Below are positions 11,037 to 20,043 of a DNA stretch of 64,000 nt, in pieces (position 1 is the stretch's first letter; the number at the start of each line of letters is the position of its first letter). Origin of the DNA: Polaromonas sp. P2-4 (GTDB lineage: Bacteria > Pseudomonadota > Gammaproteobacteria > Burkholderiales > Burkholderiaceae_C); NCBI GenBank assembly GCA_024703855.1, contig CP087965.1:4084001-4148000 (forward strand), in the 5' to 3' direction. Position numbers and translations under genes: made by a program. The notes under the pieces were generated by a model, which searched no databases, was not told the origin of the DNA, and saw only the letters and a program-made list of their open reading frames with translations.

Positions 11037-12089
11037 GTGTTCAATTTCCTGTCGCCAACGTCAGCCGCCGACACGGCCCGCCCCGCCTGGTTGCCGCAGC
11101 ACCTGCTGCAACTTTTCCCGGGTGCCGCCTTGTCTTGTGTGATTGCGATGGCCGCCACCCTGGTGTCCACGCTGCACGGCGGGCCCCAGTTCTTGTATGC
11201 ACTGTTCTTTGGCGTAGCTTTCCACTACCTTAGCCATGACGCCAAGACCAGACCCGGCATCGAGTTTTGTTCGCGCACCGTGCTGCGACTGGGCGTCGGC
11301 CTGCTCGGTGCGCGGATCACGGCGAGTCAAATTGCGGGTCTGGGCTGGAGCACTGCGGCCATCGTCATCGCCGCAGTCGTGACCACGCTGCTGTGTGGGG
11401 TGCTGCTGGGACGTCGTCTGGGCATGACCCGCGCGCAAGCGGTGTTGTCCAGCGGTGCGGTCGCCATCTGCGGCGCGTCGGCCGCTCTGGCGATCTCGGC
11501 GGTGTTGCCGCGCAACAAGGACAGTGAACGCTTCACCCTGATGGTGGTGGTGACCGTGACCGTGCTGTCTACCCTGGCCATGGTGATTTATCCACTGGCG
11601 GCCAAGCTGCTGCACCTGCCGCCCGAGCTGGCCGGCCTGTTCCTGGGTGGCACTATCCACGACGTCGCGCAGGTGGTGGGCGCCGGTTATATGCTGAACC
11701 AGGAAACCGGCGACTACGCCACCATCGTCAAGCTGTTCCGTGTCTCCATGCTGGCCGTGGTGGTGGTGGTGGTGTCCAGTCTGTTCAAACGGCAGCGCGA
11801 ACAGCATGAAGAGGCCTCTGCAGCCGCCAAACAACCCCTGGTGCCGTGGTTTCTCTGGGTATTCGTGGTGCTGGTCATCATCAACTCCGTGGGCGGCGTG
11901 CCGGCGGTGGTGCAAACAGGCCTCAACGATGTCTCCCGTGCCTGTCTGGTCGTTGCCATTGCGGCGCTGGGCATGAAAACCTCGTTCAGGCAACTGGCCC
12001 GCGCCGGCTGGCGTCCTTTTATGTTGCTGCTGGTCGAGACGCTGTGGATGGCCGGCTTTGTTCTGGCCGCCATCCTGTTGCGCCACTGA
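11037..12089 (+). CDS. yeiH: YeiH-family putative sulfate/sulfite exporter
   Basis: The product is 350 residues with about ten membrane segments, the normal length for YeiH. Family motifs include LRLGVGLLGARI, AICGASAALAISAV and GGTIHDVAQVVGAGY. GTG 11037 is chosen because AGAGGT precedes it at good spacing and the resulting length agrees with the family; the frame is open from TTG 10980. Its place between a YeiE-like regulator and sulfite dehydrogenase genes supports a role in keeping sulfite low in the cytoplasm. The transported ion is not proven for the family. The gene is intact. Confidence 0.88.
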   Translation: MFNFLSPTSAADTARPAWLPQHLLQLFPGAALSCVIAMAATLVSTLHGGPQFLYALFFGVAFHYLSHDAKTRPGIEFCSRTVLRLGVGLLGARITASQIAGLGWSTAAIVIAAVVTTLLCGVLLGRRLGMTRAQAVLSSGAVAICGASAALAISAVLPRNKDSERFTLMVVVTVTVLSTLAMVIYPLAAKLLHLPPELAGLFLGGTIHDVAQVVGAGYMLNQETGDYATIVKLFRVSMLAVVVVVVSSLFKRQREQHEEASAAAKQPLVPWFLWVFVVLVIINSVGGVPAVVQTGLNDVSRACLVVAIAALGMKTSFRQLARAGWRPFMLLLVETLWMAGFVLAAILLRH

Positions 12090-12171
12090 AAACGATGGCC
12101 TGCCCCGGTTTTTTCACGCACACCCTCATCGACAAGCCGTATTAACTCTGACTTTTAACGGAGACACCAGC

Positions 12172-13399
12172 ATGAATCAACACAATCCGCTCCTACAGTC
12201 CGCATCCGCATTGCATGGCCCGCTGAATCGCCGCCACCTGCTGGCGGGCAGCGCCAGCGCCCTGGCCGCCATGGGCCTTGCCAGTTGGAGCACCGGCGCA
12301 GCAGCCCAGGCCAAAACGCTGCCGGCTTACGTCGCCTGGAAAGATGCCAACAGCACGATTGTGCACAGCGCCACCACCATCGAGACCAAGCGCAGCGCAT
12401 TCGGCACCAGCGTCATCACGCCGGCCGAGCAACTCTATATCCGCAACAACCTGCCCGCGCCCGATGCCTCCATCGTGGCCGACCGAGATGCCTGGGAGAT
12501 CAGCATCGAAGGTGTCGGCAACCCGCGTAAGGTGACATTGCGCGAACTCAAAACGCTGGGTCTTGAAACCGTAGCCATGGTGCTGCAATGCTCCGGCAAC
12601 GGCCGTGGCTTCTTTCCCAGCAAACCCAGTGGAACGCCCTGGACCGTTGGCGCAGCCGGTTGCGTGGTCTGGAGTGGGGTGCCGGTGCGCGCTGTGGCCG
12701 AGGCACTGGGCGGCATCGCGGGCGGCATGCGCTTCATGACCGGCACGGGCGGCGAAAAATTGCCCGATGGACTGGATCCAAAAAGCATCATCGTCGAGCG
12801 CTCGGTTCCTGCCTCGGCCATGGCCGATGCATTGCTGGCCTGGGAGATGAATGGGGCGGCGATTCCGCTCGCGCATGGCGGACCGCTGCGTCTTATCGTG
12901 CCCGGCTACACCGGTGTCAACAACATCAAGTACATCAGGCGACTGGCGTTCACGGCGCAGGAAACCGACGCAAAGATCATGTCGCACGGCTATCGCATTT
13001 CCCCGCCGGGCGGCCAGGGCGATCCGAACCAGCCTTCGGTGCAGGAGATGACCGTCAAATCCTGGATCAACTCGCCTGGCCCCGACAGCGCTTCTTGGGA
13101 AAGGGCGTGTGCAGATCAGTGGTGTCGCTTTTGGTGGCCTGCATGCGGTCAGGCGTGTCGAAGTCTCCGTCGATGGCGGCAAGACCTGGGTCGATGCACG
13201 CTTTATGGGGCCCGATATGGGGAAATATGCCTGGCGGCAGTTTGTGCTGGAAACCCGCTTGCCCGCCGGGCAGCATGTGCTGGCCAGCCGCGCCACGGAC
13301 GCGATGGGCAACGTCCAGCCGCAGCAACGCCTGGAAAATGCCGCGGGCTACAACAACACCAGCTGGGCCGACCACGCGGTGACGGTCAAGGTGGCCTGA
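12172..13399 (+). CDS. sorA: Sulfite dehydrogenase molybdopterin subunit, SorA type (one frameshift)
   Basis: The protein oxidises sulfite to sulfate in the periplasm with a molybdenum cofactor. It has a Tat signal (NRRHLLAG at residues 19-26) and the molybdenum-ligand Cys140 in LQCSGNGRG, followed by the dimerisation domain (RRVEVSVDGGKTW, then TDAMGN). GGAGA sits seven bases before ATG 12172. A one-base frame change between about 13075 and 13092 splits the gene; the second part runs to TGA 13397. The total of about 408 residues is normal. The next gene supplies its electron acceptor. Confidence 0.85.
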
Positions 13400-13441
13400 G
13401 GCATCTGCACACATCCTTTTCATTCCTGAACTGAGGCCTCC

Positions 13442-13834
13442 ATGAAGCTGAATTTCCTATGCCTTGCCGCAGCGCGTCATACGCTGGCTGGTTTGTTCTG
13501 TCTGACAGCCTTTGTGTCTTTGCCGGTCTGGGCTCAAGATGATGCCGACCACCTTGCATTGGGTAAAAAACTGTTCATGCAGACCGCCGTACCGGCGTGT
13601 GCGGTCTGTCATACCCTGAAAGATGCGGGGGCCAGCGGCGCCATTGGCCCTGTGCTTGACGAACTCAAACCCGACGCCCAGCGCGTGGCCAAAGCGCTTC
13701 GCAATGGCATCGGGCAAATGCCGTCCTACAAGGCCAGCCTGAGCGAGGCGCAAATCCTGGCGCTGGCGCAGTACGTGTCAAGGGCCAGCGGCGCTTCTGA
13801 ATTGATTTGGACCGTAGCACTACGGTCAGGCTGA
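13442..13834 (+). CDS. sorB: c-type cytochrome subunit of sulfite dehydrogenase, SorB type
   Basis: A monohaem cytochrome with a Sec signal peptide (cleavage probably after VWA, residue 31), haem motif CAVCH at residues 53-57 and a distal Met in GQMPSY. It follows sorA by 42 bases, as expected for SorAB, where it takes electrons from the molybdenum subunit. The last 14 or so residues (after SRASGA) look foreign and run into a transposase remnant, so the native 3' end was probably lost or altered by insertion; the haem fold itself is complete. Confidence 0.85.
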   Translation: MKLNFLCLAAARHTLAGLFCLTAFVSLPVWAQDDADHLALGKKLFMQTAVPACAVCHTLKDAGASGAIGPVLDELKPDAQRVAKALRNGIGQMPSYKASLSEAQILALAQYVSRASGASELIWTVALRSG

Positions 13835-13956
13835 CAAGGCGCTGTGGGAGCGTGAGAAAACCCTTGAGCAGGCGTTCTTTTCGAATCCCAAGAGTTTCAA
13901 GGGATGTTTGCTAAAACCACCGGAATTGCCAACCGCTGTCAGAATCAAACCACCTT
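13821..13956 (+). pseudogene. Transposase C-terminal remnant
   Basis: The frame QADKALWEREKTLEQAFFSN and, a little later, LKPPELPTAV resembles the C-terminal tail of integrase-type transposases in Burkholderiales insertion sequences. No catalytic region is present. It overlaps the altered 3' end of sorB. The family assignment is tentative. Confidence 0.45.
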
Positions 13957-13961
13957 GCCAA

Positions 13962-13994
13962 ATAAAAATACCCCTCGTGCGGGGCATTTTTATT
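13962..13994 (+). terminator. Rho-independent terminator
   Basis: AAAAATACCCC, a short loop and GGGGCATTTTTATTT form a GC stem flanked by A and T runs, a bidirectional-type intrinsic terminator. It could end the yeiH-sorAB transcript. Confidence 0.75.
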
Positions 13995-14128
13995 TCCAGC
14001 TCGCTCGCAGACTATTCACGCTGGACGACTTTGATCCGCGTCACTATCACAGCACTTGGCTTGGCGCGCCTGCAACGTAAGCAAATGGCCATCCCATATT
14101 GACCGCCATTGGCGATCATGCTTGGTGG

Positions 14129-14382
14129 TCAGGCGCTGGCAGGCTTGGATTCCTTGGCGACAGAACCCTTGCTCTTGGAGGGCTTGGCCGCCTTAGGGGG
14201 CAGATCGGCAGGGATTTGCGCAGGAGCTGACACCATAGCTGACGGTGCTGACACGTCGACCGGCACCTTGGTCAAGCTCTCTTCGGCAGGCTCCAGCTCA
14301 CGCAGCCGCCTGGCATCGGGCACGTCCATGCCGCCAAATTTGGCGCGCCACTTATAGAAAGTGGCATCGCTGAAGCCACCCT
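14129..14382 (-). pseudogene. IS3-family OrfA remnant with low-complexity tail
   Basis: Reading leftward, FSDATFYKWRAKFGGMDV and then ARRLRELE matches the helix-turn-helix end and start of the leucine zipper of IS3 OrfA (usual form SEATFYxWRxKYGG). The expected zipper then gives way to an Ala/Pro/Lys-rich tail ending at 14129. The N-terminal half is missing. This is a decayed fragment joined to unrelated sequence. Confidence 0.65.
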
Positions 14383-14488
14383 CGGGCTCACGTCCATGCT
14401 ATGCATCAACGGCGCAAAGGACAGCTGCAGCTCATCCAGACTTCTACCCAGTTCGCGAGCGACCGGCAAGGCAAGCAAGGCCAGGCCA
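14383..14488 (-). pseudogene. DUF3422 fragment related to the gene at 41.6-42.9 kb
   Basis: About 35 residues, including LALLALPVAR, LDELQLSF and MDVSPR, match the middle of the DUF3422 protein encoded at 42.2-42.3 kb (MALLALPVAR, LAELQLSF and MDVSPR). Only this piece is present and its ends are joined to IS3 fragments, so a homologous gene was once here or was carried in by transposition. Confidence 0.7.
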
Positions 14489-14490
14489 AC

Positions 14491-14661
14491 ATGCAGGTCT
14501 ACGGTGCTGACAAGGTCTGGCACCAGGCCCTGGTGCTGGCCGTTGCCGCCGACTGGGACAATGAACTTCTGGACCTTGGCGAAGTCGACCACTTCAACCA
14601 GGCCTTGGGCTACCGCGAGTGGCCCAAGGCCGAGTCGCTGATCGCGCGGCTCGACGGCTGA
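14491..14661 (+). pseudogene. IS3 OrfB scrap fused to unrecognised coding sequence
   Basis: MQVYGADKVW at the start resembles the VYGARKVW motif of IS3 OrfB; a second copy of that motif lies at about 44009-44050. The following 45 residues, ending WPKAESLIARLDG, look coding but I do not recognise the family. The stop at 14659-14661 lies nine bases before the GST remnant. Confidence 0.4.
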
Positions 14662-14670
14662 GGTTCCATC

Positions 14671-15021
14671 GTGCGATTGTTCGTCACACTGGGCGCTTGC
14701 TATGTGGTGGTATGGGAACTGGACCTACCCGTCGAGATCGTCTAAGTGTCGCTGGCTGACCCCGTGACGCCGAACCGACGCTTGAGCCCGCTAGGCCGGA
14801 TGCTCACGCTGGCCCTGAACGATGCCACCGTGGTGACCAAGACCACCGCTATCCTGCCGTTGCTCGCGGACCTGTGGTCGGACACACCGCTTTTTGCACC
14901 GGCCGGCAGCTTGGATCACTCGCAAATCCAGTCGTGTTTGGGCTACCTGAGCACCGAGGTGCATGCGGCTATTTCCACGCTATCAATCGCCAGCAGCGCT
15001 ATTGCCCGCGGCCCGCGGTGA
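14671..15021 (+). pseudogene. Glutathione S-transferase N-terminal remnant
   Basis: The frame from GTG 14671 shows a decayed thioredoxin-fold half of a GST: RLFVTLGACYVVVWEL, LPVEIV, then a TAA stop, then SPLGRMLTLAL and TTAILPLLADLW, matching the usual NPxGxVPxL and ExxAI/L positions. Reading continues into FAPAGSLDHSQIQSCLGYL, the beginning of the helical domain, and then loses similarity. With an internal stop and no C-terminal domain it cannot make a working enzyme. Confidence 0.65.
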
Positions 15022-15049
15022 TTGCGAGCCCGCCAATTCGAGGCCGCCG

Positions 15050-16025
15050 CTAGAGGCTGATCACCACATTGCCGATCTCGCGACCCGCCTCCACCGTTTC
15101 GTGCGCGGCGGCGATCTGGTCTAGCGAAAAGCGGGCGCCTATGCTGTGCTGCAGGCGCCCGGCGCTCAGCAGGGCCAGTAGTTCGGCAACGCAGCGGCTA
15201 CGGTCGGCAGGACTCAATTCGTAGACCAGGAAGAACCTCAGTCCCAGCGATAACTGCAGCAACGTTCGGAAGTTCACCGCCACATCGCCCGTTTCGTTAG
15301 AGCCGTAGCACACCAGTTGGCCGTGCGGTCGCAGCACACCCTGGTCCAGCAGGCGCACGGTGGAGGAAAAGTCCATGTCGATCACCACATCTACCCCACG
15401 CCCTTGCGTCAGCGCCTTGACACGCTGGGCCACCACTTCGTGTTTGTAGTCTATGGTCTCAGCCACGCCCGCCGCGCGCGTGGACTGCCTTGGCCTCGCT
15501 GCCCACCGTACCAATCACCCGCGCCCCTGCCTGGGTCGCAAGCTGCGTTACATAGTGGCCGACCGCGTTGCCGGCGCCCGTGATCAGCACGTCGCGCCCG
15601 GCCAGCGGGCCGGCCAGGTGTACTGCCTGCACGGCGGTCAAGGCCGGTATGCCCAGGCAGGCGCCGGCGTCGAAGCTGGTGCCCTTGGGAAGTTCCACCG
15701 CCTGCGCCTCGGGTAGCGCAATGGCCTCGCACGCTGTGCCCATGGACCGTTGCCACTGGCCGTTCCAGATCCAGACCCGTTCGCCGATGCGCGAGGCGGA
15801 CACGCCCGCGCCCACGGCGTCTACCACACCAGCGCCGTCGCTGTGCGGCACCACACGCTCGTTGCTCAGCGGCCGACCGCGCCGCGACTTTACGTCCGAG
15901 GGGTTCACGCCAGAGGTGGCGAGTCGCACCCGCACCTCGCCGGGGCCGGGTTGGGGGTCGGGCAACTCGCCCACCTGCAGCACGTCGCGTGCTTCGCCGT
16001 TGCGAGAATACCAGGCAGCTTTCAT
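15050..16025 (-). CDS. MDR-superfamily NADPH:quinone oxidoreductase-like (one frameshift)
   Basis: The N-terminal half starts MKAAWYSRNGEARDVLQVG and has the GroES-like fold and the nucleotide-binding start VLITGAGNAVGHY; the C-terminal half (AETIDYKHE, GVDVVIDM, IGNVVISL) is in another frame, with the change near 15480. The total of about 324 residues is normal for the zinc-independent quinone oxidoreductase branch, which reduces quinones or enones with NADPH. It has no structural zinc cysteines. It lies downstream of pntB on the same strand, so a link to NADPH supply is possible but unproven. Confidence 0.75.
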
Positions 16026-16091
16026 CGAGGGTCTCCAGATGGGGTCAAGCCACTATTTTTAGCGAAAATCCGTTCACATGGGTCCCGTTTT

Positions 16092-17523
16092 TCATGATTC
16101 AATCGCCTTGCCCATGTCCTCGATGACTTTCTTGGCATCGCCAAACACCATCATGGTTTTGTCCATGTAGAACAGTTCGTTGTCCAGACCCGCATAACCG
16201 GCCGCCATGGAGCGCTTGTTGACGATCACGGTCTTGGCCTTGTAGGCCTCCAGGATCGGCATGCCGTAGATCGGGCTGCCCTTTGCAGCGCGGCCGGGTT
16301 CACCACGTCGTTGGCCCCCAGGATGATGGCCACGTCGGCCTGGCCGAACTCGACGTTGATGTCTTCCATCTCGAACACCTGGTCGTAGGGCACTTCGGCC
16401 TCGGCCAGCAGCACGTTCATGTGGCCCGGCATGCGGCCGGCCACCGGGTGGATCGCGTACTTGACCTTCACGCCCTTGTGGATGAGTTTTTCGGCCAGCT
16501 CATTCACCGCATGCTGCGCGCGCCACCGCCAGGCCGTAGCCAGGCACGATGATCACGGTCTCGGCATTGCCCAGAATGTAGGCCGCATCATCGGCCGAGC
16601 CCGATTTGACCGGACGCTGCTCTTTCGTGCCGACCGCTGCCGTAGCAGCCTCGCCGCCGAAGCCGCCCAGGATCACGTTGAAGAAGGAGCGGTTCATCGC
16701 CTTGCACATGATGTAGGAGAGGATCGCACCCGAGGAACCCACCAGCGAGCCGGCAATGATCAGCATGGCGTTGTTCAGCGAAAAACCGATGCCGGCTGCC
16801 GCCCAGCCCGAGTAGCTGTTGAGCATGGACACCACCACCGGCATGTCAGCGCCGCCGATCGGGATGATGATCAGCACGCCGAGCGCAAACGACAGCGCCA
16901 GCATGGCAAAAACGCCGTCCAGTTGCCGGTGAACATGAAGGCCAGGCCGAGACCCAGTGTGGCCAGGCCGAGCACCAAGTTCAGCATATGCTGGCCGCCA
17001 AAGGTCACCGGTGCGCCCTGGAACAAACGGAACTTGTACTTGCCGCTGAGCTTGCCAAACGCAATCACCGAGCCGCTGAAGGTCACCGCACCGATAGCCG
17101 CACCGAGGAATAGCTCAAGCCGGTTGCCCGACGGAATGTCCGACGTCGCCAGCCCCTTGGCCACAATGCCAAACGCAAATGGCTCGGCCACCGCCGCGAT
17201 GGCGATGAACACCGCGGCCAGACCAATCATGCTGTGCATGAAAGCCACCAGCTCGGGCATTTTGGTCATCTCGACTTTTTGGCCATGATGGCGCCGGCGC
17301 AACCGCCGATCACCAGGCCCACAAGGACATAGGCCATGCCCATGGCCTTGCCACCGGAACTCTCCACAATCAGCGCACCGGTGGTCAGGATGGCAATCGC
17401 CATGCCGACCATGCCGAACAGGTTACCGCGGATGGACGTGGTGGGATGCGACAGGCCCTTGAGCGCCTGGATGAAGAAGACGGAAGCCACCAGGTACAGC
17501 AGCGTAACGATGTTCATGCTCAT
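16092..17523 (-). CDS. pntB: NAD(P) transhydrogenase beta subunit PntB (four frameshifts)
   Basis: PntB contains the C-terminal membrane helices and the NADP(H)-binding domain III of the proton-translocating transhydrogenase. Four frame changes (near 17275, 16905, 16505 and 16280) divide it, but the pieces join without loss: membrane part (SHPTTSIRGNLFGMVG onward), domain III with IIVPGYGLAVA, HPVAGRMPGHMNVLLAEA and GANDVVNPAA, ending in KRSMAAGYAGLDNELF and a stop at 16092. The start overlaps the pntAB stop by four bases. Such dense breaks in a conserved gene point to consensus error. Confidence 0.85.
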
Positions 17524-17858
17524 TTGGCCGCTCCTTCTGCCGCAACCCGGGGAACAACAGGCGCTTTCTTTTCTTTCTTCCTGAACATTTCCAGCATCCG
17601 GCGCGTGACCAGAAAGCCGCCGAAGACATTCACCGCCGCCAGCGCCACGGCCAACACGCCCATGGTTTTACCCAGGGTGGTCTCGGTCAACGCGGCAGCG
17701 AGCATGGCGCCGACAATGACGATGGCCGAAATCGCGTTGGTCACCGCCATCAGCGGCGTGTGCAAGGCGGGCGTGACCGTCCACACCACGTGGTAGCCCA
17801 CGTAGATGGCGAGGACAAAAATAATCAGGTTGATGATGGTGGGTGACACTGCATCCAT
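17520..17858 (-). CDS. pntAB: NAD(P) transhydrogenase alpha subunit part 2, PntAB
   Basis: The 112-residue protein has three membrane segments (including INLIIFVLAIYVGYHVVW) and corresponds to the separate membrane part of the alpha subunit in the three-gene, Rhodospirillum-type transhydrogenase. ATG 17858 follows an AGGAGA ribosome-binding site. It overlaps pntB by four bases and follows pntAA by 73 bases. It anchors domain I to the proton channel. Intact. Confidence 0.9.
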   Translation of the reverse strand: MDAVSPTIINLIIFVLAIYVGYHVVWTVTPALHTPLMAVTNAISAIVIVGAMLAAALTETTLGKTMGVLAVALAAVNVFGGFLVTRRMLEMFRKKEKKAPVVPRVAAEGAAK

Positions 17859-17931
17859 GGTTTTCTCCTGTGAGGGCGGCCCTTGTTGCCAGCCCCGAAA
17901 ATGACTTGTTGGGTTTGACTTCGCCGCAGGA

Positions 17932-19047
17932 TTACTTGCGCCGGACTTCACCGGCTTGCGTCATCAGGCAGGCCGCCACAATATCGTCTTCCATGTCGAT
18001 ATTGAGCGCACCTTCCTTGGTGATGATGAGCTTGAGGAAGTCGAGCAGGTTGCGGGCGTAGAGCGCGCTGGCATCGGCCGCGACGAGTGCGGGCACATTG
18101 GTCTGGCCGATCAGCGTCACGCCGTGCTTGATCACGGTCTGGCCGGGTTCGGTCAGCGGGCAGTTGCCGCCTTGCGGTGCGGCCAGATCCACAATCACGC
18201 TGCCGGGCTTCATGGACTTGACCATGTCTTCGGTCACCAGCACAGGGGCTGCACGGCCAGGAATCAGTGCGGTGGTAATCACAATGTCGGCTTGCGCCAC
18301 GCGTTTGGCGACTTCGGCCTTTTGGCGCTCCAGCCAGCTGGGTGGCATCGGTTTGGCGTAGCCGCCGACCCCGACGGCCGCCTCGCGCTCTTCGTCGGTT
18401 TCGTAAGGCACATCGATGAACTTGGCGCCCAGCGACTCGACCTGCTCTTTCACGCTGGGGCGCACGTCGCTGGCTTCAATCACCGCGCCCATGCGCCTGG
18501 CCGTGGCAATCGCCTGCAGGCCCGCCACACCGACGCCCAGAACCACCACACGGGCGGCCTTGACCGTACCGGCCGCCGTCATCAGCATCGGGAAAAACCG
18601 CTGATACTGGTCGGCGGCCATCATCACGGCTTTGTAGCCGGCGATGTTGGCCTGCGATGAGAGCACGTCCATGCTTTGCGCGCGACTGGTGCGCGGCGCG
18701 GCTTCGAGTGCAAACGAGGTCAGCTGGGCCGCGGCCAGCCGCTGCAGTCCCGTTGCATCAAAGGGGTTCAGCATGCCCACCAAGATGGTGCCGGGTTTCA
18801 TGAGCGCACATTCGCTGTCGAACGGCGCGCGCACCTTGAGCACCAGCTCGCAACCGTAGGCGCCTGCCGCATCAGTGATCTCGGCGCCGGCAGCCTCATA
18901 GGCCGCATCGGGCACGCTGGCCGCCACGCCCGCGCCCGATTGCACCCGCACCACATGACCCTGACTTTTAAGTTTCTTGACCGTCTCCGGCGTGACCGCC
19001 ACTCGTGTTTCGCCAAGTTCCGTTTCAATCGAGACACCAATCTGCAT
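17932..19047 (-). CDS. pntAA: NAD(P) transhydrogenase alpha subunit part 1, PntAA
   Basis: The 371-residue soluble protein is domain I, which binds NAD(H): it opens MQIGVSIETELGETRVAVTP, typical of the alanine dehydrogenase/PntAA superfamily, has RTSRAQSMDVLSSQANIAGY, and the Rossmann motif VVLGVGVAGLQAIATARRMG. With PntAB and PntB it couples proton entry to reduction of NADP by NADH. First gene of the operon; the upstream region 19048-19220 should carry the promoter. Intact. Confidence 0.93.
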   Translation of the reverse strand: MQIGVSIETELGETRVAVTPETVKKLKSQGHVVRVQSGAGVAASVPDAAYEAAGAEITDAAGAYGCELVLKVRAPFDSECALMKPGTILVGMLNPFDATGLQRLAAAQLTSFALEAAPRTSRAQSMDVLSSQANIAGYKAVMMAADQYQRFFPMLMTAAGTVKAARVVVLGVGVAGLQAIATARRMGAVIEASDVRPSVKEQVESLGAKFIDVPYETDEEREAAVGVGGYAKPMPPSWLERQKAEVAKRVAQADIVITTALIPGRAAPVLVTEDMVKSMKPGSVIVDLAAPQGGNCPLTEPGQTVIKHGVTLIGQTNVPALVAADASALYARNLLDFLKLIITKEGALNIDMEDDIVAACLMTQAGEVRRK

Positions 19048-19220
19048 TGCGTACCCTCCGTTCGTTCATTAAAGATCAAATATTCGCTGCAGTGAGCAGG
19101 TCACATCACCGCGGCGGTGGCTGCGCTGTGCAATGCATGTCAGCAAACCGGCATCGATCCGGATCATGTTGCGTCCGCGCACGATCCACGCGGCGGCCCT
19201 CGCACCCGGCAGCGCCAATC

Positions 19221-20024
19221 TCATGCTGGCACTTCGCCTTCCATCGTGGAGCGCAGGAGCACGCGCTCCTGTTCGCCATAGTCGTGCACGGCGTAGTGCA
19301 TGGTGCAGCGGTTGTCCCACATCACCACGTCGCCAACTTGCCACATGTGGCGGTAGAAGTTGTCGGGACTGGTTGAGTGCGCGTACAGGAAGTCCAGCAG
19401 CGGCCGGCTTTCCTCTTTCGTCATGCCTTCGATCTGCTGCGCCGTTTCCGGATGACCCACGTACAGCACTTTCTTGCCGGTCTCGGGATGGGTGCGCACG
19501 ATGGGATGCACGGCCGTGGGCAGACTGTTCAGGTCCGCGCCCATCATCCTGCCCAGGCGCAGTGCGACAAATTTGACGCGCAGGCCTTCGAGCATCTTCC
19601 TCATTGCCGGAGACAGGCGGTCATAGGACTGGTACTGGTTGCACCACATGGTGTCTCCGCCGTTCGGCACGGTCAGGGCCGACAGGATCGAGATCTTGGG
19701 CGGGATCGGGGTGTAGGGTGAGTCGTAGTGCCAGGCTTCGGTCGACGCTGTTTCCTTCGGGACCTTGGTGATGTGAGTGATTTCCGGAAAGCCCGGGAGG
19801 TAATTGCCGAGCGAACTGGCGGCTACGGGCTTGCCCCACAGCTTGCTGAACTCGAGAAGGTCCTTGGGTTCGAAGAGGTCCTGACCGCGGTAGACCAGAA
19901 CCTGGTGCTTCAGGAACGCACGGTGCAGTTCCTCGAAGGTCGCGGGATCGATCGGTCGTTTCAGGTCAATGCCTTGCACTGAGGCGCCGATCGATCCGGT
20001 CAGCGGTATCACTTTCATACTCAT
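19221..20024 (-). CDS. TauD/TfdA-family 2-oxoglutarate-dependent dioxygenase, copy A
   Basis: The 267-residue protein has the iron-binding facial triad: His99 and Asp101 in AWHYDSPY and distal His243 in NRCTMHYAVHDY, with Arg258 in VLLRST for 2-oxoglutarate. Members hydroxylate taurine and other sulfonates, 2,4-D, or unrelated substrates, using oxygen and 2-oxoglutarate; the substrate cannot be read from sequence. It is the last gene of a minus-strand set (orf148, orf122, quinone-oxidoreductase-like, tauD) divergent from the SuyAB-like genes. Intact and nearly identical to copy B, differing at one visible residue (Ala28 here, Thr28 in B). Confidence 0.88.
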   Translation of the reverse strand: MSMKVIPLTGSIGASVQGIDLKRPIDPATFEELHRAFLKHQVLVYRGQDLFEPKDLLEFSKLWGKPVAASSLGNYLPGFPEITHITKVPKETASTEAWHYDSPYTPIPPKISILSALTVPNGGDTMWCNQYQSYDRLSPAMRKMLEGLRVKFVALRLGRMMGADLNSLPTAVHPIVRTHPETGKKVLYVGHPETAQQIEGMTKEESRPLLDFLYAHSTSPDNFYRHMWQVGDVVMWDNRCTMHYAVHDYGEQERVLLRSTMEGEVPA

Positions 20025-20043
20025 GTCTGTCTCCTCTGGGTGA

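Noticed and set aside
11061..12086. Long open frame (341 codons) antisense to yeiH
   Set aside because: It is the shadow of a high-GC membrane-protein gene; the product is His- and Gln-rich without any domain, while yeiH has clear family motifs and a ribosome-binding site.
12193..13311. Long open frame antisense to sorA
   Set aside because: Codon-bias shadow of sorA. The sense strand has a Tat signal and the molybdenum-ligand Cys; the antisense product has no recognisable features.
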